Assembly (NCBI GenBank): GCA_946481095.1
Contig: CAMLML010000011.1
Location: 1-64,000 of the forward strand
DNA length: 64,000 bases
From: an uncultured Cellvibrio sp.
GTDB lineage: Bacteria; Pseudomonadota; Gammaproteobacteria; Pseudomonadales; Cellvibrionaceae
Reading direction: 5' to 3'
This document shows, piece after piece, positions 62,579 to 64,000 of this stretch. Under the pieces are notes generated by a model. It had not been told where the DNA came from and made no database searches. It worked only from the letters and a program-made list of their open reading frames with translations. Position 1 is the stretch's first letter. The number at the start of each line of letters is the position of its first letter. A program made the translations under genes and the position numbers.

Positions 62579-63211
62579 TCAGGAGTAAAGACGATATTCC
62601 TCTGGTATTTGGTCTATGCAATCAATCGGTTCACGTAATTTGTGCAGAATTCCATCGTGAATATCATAGATCCAGCCATGAATAGATAGCTCCTGACCTC
62701 TGGCCCAGGCGTTTTGCACTATATTGCAGCGGGTGATGTTATCGACTTGTTGAATGACATTGAGTTCGCAAAGCCGGTTTACGCGCGCGTTTTCGTCACT
62801 AATCAAATCCATTTCAACCTTGTTGTTGTAATAGACGTCACGAATGTTGCGCAGCCAATAATCAATCAATCCCAATTTGCGATTTTCCAGTGCAGCTTTA
62901 ACACCACCGCAACCATAATGGCCGGTGACCATTACATGTTTTACCTTTAAAAATTCAACGGCATAGTTGAGCACTGTGAGACAATTCAGGTCGGTATGAA
63001 TGACCACATTTGCAACATTACGATGCACAAATAATTCTCCGGGGGCCAAATCGACAATTTGGTTTGCAGGAACCCGACTATCCGAGCAGCCTATCCATAA
63101 ATATTCGGGCGCTTGTTGTTTGGCCAGGGTAGAAAAAAAATCGGGATTTTGGCGTTTGATATCATTGGCCCATTTGATGTTACTGGCAAATAAACTTTCT
63201 AGGTCGCTCAT
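62579..63211 (-). CDS. can: Beta-class carbonic anhydrase
   Basis: 210 residues from MSDLESLFASNIKWAND, start after GGAGCATTTC. Zinc ligands Cys42, Asp44, His98, Cys101 (CSDSR, GHYGCGG), as in E. coli Can. Hydrates CO2 to bicarbonate in the cytoplasm. The C-terminus (EYRLYS) is normal. Single gene. Confidence 0.95.
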   Translation of the reverse strand: MSDLESLFASNIKWANDIKRQNPDFFSTLAKQQAPEYLWIGCSDSRVPANQIVDLAPGELFVHRNVANVVIHTDLNCLTVLNYAVEFLKVKHVMVTGHYGCGGVKAALENRKLGLIDYWLRNIRDVYYNNKVEMDLISDENARVNRLCELNVIQQVDNITRCNIVQNAWARGQELSIHGWIYDIHDGILHKLREPIDCIDQIPEEYRLYS

Positions 63212-63352
63212 GAAATGCTCCGGTCTTAACAATATCGCGGCAGTATAGGGTAAAGCATACAAATAACGCAAAGTTAAAATGATTAAGTTTTTTCAGTGAT
63301 ACAAGAAATAATCCATGGATATTTTTCAAAAATCTTGCATAGGAAATTCAGT

Positions 63353-64000
63353 ATGATGATAAAAAATTCTCTACATCCGCTAGCAATGTTTTGGATGGTT
63401 ATTTTACTGCTGATGCCTTTACCTGTTTTGGCCAGAACTTCTATTCAATCATCACCGAATAATGAAATTCGGTTTTCAGTCAGTGATGATTCCGGAATAG
63501 TCAGTTATACAGTGACCTACCAAGGGAAGGATGTTATTAAGAATTCCCGGCTTGGGTTGGAATTTAAAACGCTGGATGGTTTTGTGCGTGATCTGCAAAT
63601 AGTCAACGAAGAAAAATCCACTGCAGATTCCATATGGGAGCAACCTTGGGGTGAACAGCGTTTAATGCGCGATTATCGCAATGAGTTACTGGTGACTTTT
63701 TCAGGTATTCAAAATAATAAAAAAATCCTGCGTTTGCGAGTGAGACTATTTAACGATGGTGTGGGTTTCCGTTACGAAGTACCTGAACAAAAACATCTTG
63801 GAAAAATCAAAAAGAATCAAATTGAAATTGTCGATGAGAAAACGGAGTTTGTCATTCCTGATGCCGATAAAGCTACCGCCTGGTGGATTCCCTCGCGCAA
63901 TTGGAATCGTTACGAATTTTTATACAACACAACTGCCGTAAAAGATCTGGATCGGGCGCATACGCCATTTACCTTTCGGTTGCCATCCGGCGTGCATTTA
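63353..64000 (+). CDS. GH97 glycoside hydrolase (5' part, cut by the window end)
   Basis: First 216 codons of a secreted protein. Signal peptide (1-31, MFWMVILLLMPLPVLA), then the N-terminal beta-sandwich of GH97 enzymes (IRFSVSDDSGIVSYTVTYQG, LGLEFKTLDGFVRDLQIV, EQPWGEQRLMRDYRNELL, LFNDGVGFRYEVP, WWIPSRNWNRYEFLY). The catalytic barrel lies beyond position 64000. GH97 members are retaining alpha-glucosidases or inverting alpha-galactosidases; the distinction needs the missing part. AGGAAATTCAGT precedes the start. Confidence 0.85.
   Translation, partial: MMIKNSLHPLAMFWMVILLLMPLPVLARTSIQSSPNNEIRFSVSDDSGIVSYTVTYQGKDVIKNSRLGLEFKTLDGFVRDLQIVNEEKSTADSIWEQPWGEQRLMRDYRNELLVTFSGIQNNKKILRLRVRLFNDGVGFRYEVPEQKHLGKIKKNQIEIVDEKTEFVIPDADKATAWWIPSRNWNRYEFLYNTTAVKDLDRAHTPFTFRLPSGVHL

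Overview
The window comes from a Gammaproteobacterium that degrades plant cell walls. The family mix fits Cellvibrio or a close relative: CBM2 and CBM35 modules joined by long poly-serine linkers to pectin-degrading catalytic domains, a GH97 enzyme and a GH35 enzyme. No taxonomic marker was compared, so the genus is an inference.

Region 1 (about 0.1-27.7 kb) is a pectin / rhamnogalacturonan-I locus. It holds three acetylesterase (CE12) proteins, one of them with two catalytic modules. It also holds a GH43 arabinanase, a CE8 pectin methylesterase, a PL9-type pectate lyase, a GH53 galactanase and a PL11 rhamnogalacturonan lyase. A membrane-anchored AraC-type regulator, a GH35 and a GH2 enzyme complete it. 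Together they would remove acetyl and methyl esters, cut the homogalacturonan and RG-I backbones and trim arabinan and galactan side chains. Three copies of one promoter-like element (TTGAAM, 18 bp, TATTTT, with a conserved spacer) lie upstream of two CE12 genes and of the PL11-first gene block, the last one directly behind the AraC gene. The locus is also decaying: a CBM2-CBM35 fragment ends in a degenerate tRNA-Leu copy, a CBM2-only ORF is frameshifted, and GH105-like and exo-RG-lyase-like genes are truncated.

Region 2 (about 27.7-50.7 kb) is the replication and maintenance half of an integrative conjugative element of the PFGI-1 / ICEclc / SPI-7 type. From its right end it carries parA, a small ORF, parB, STY4526-like (DUF2857), STY4528-like, TIGR03761-like, DUF3158, several small genes, ssb, a type IA topoisomerase, a PilL N-domain protein, csrA, traT, a DUF3577-like protein, radC-like and ardB/klcA-like genes. 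I see no integrase, relaxase, coupling protein or type IV secretion genes, so it looks like a remnant. Its most striking content is non-coding. Seven genes on the minus strand share a structured 5' leader with covarying hairpins, stable tetraloops, a terminator-like stem and a copy-specific anti-ribosome-binding-site segment. There is also an array of five palindromes built from repeats of the end of the STY4528-like gene, and a hairpin-rich, gene-free block ending in a UUCG terminator.

Region 3 (50.7-64 kb) is ordinary chromosome: rpsT, a membrane Ser/Thr kinase with five C-x7-C repeats and its secreted partner, tRNA-Leu, rnr, rlmB, a DUF3012 lipoprotein, a YqaB-like phosphatase, a two-gene signalling pair (PAS/GAF sensor and HPt-REC-REC-GGDEF), a beta-carbonic anhydrase and the start of a GH97 gene.
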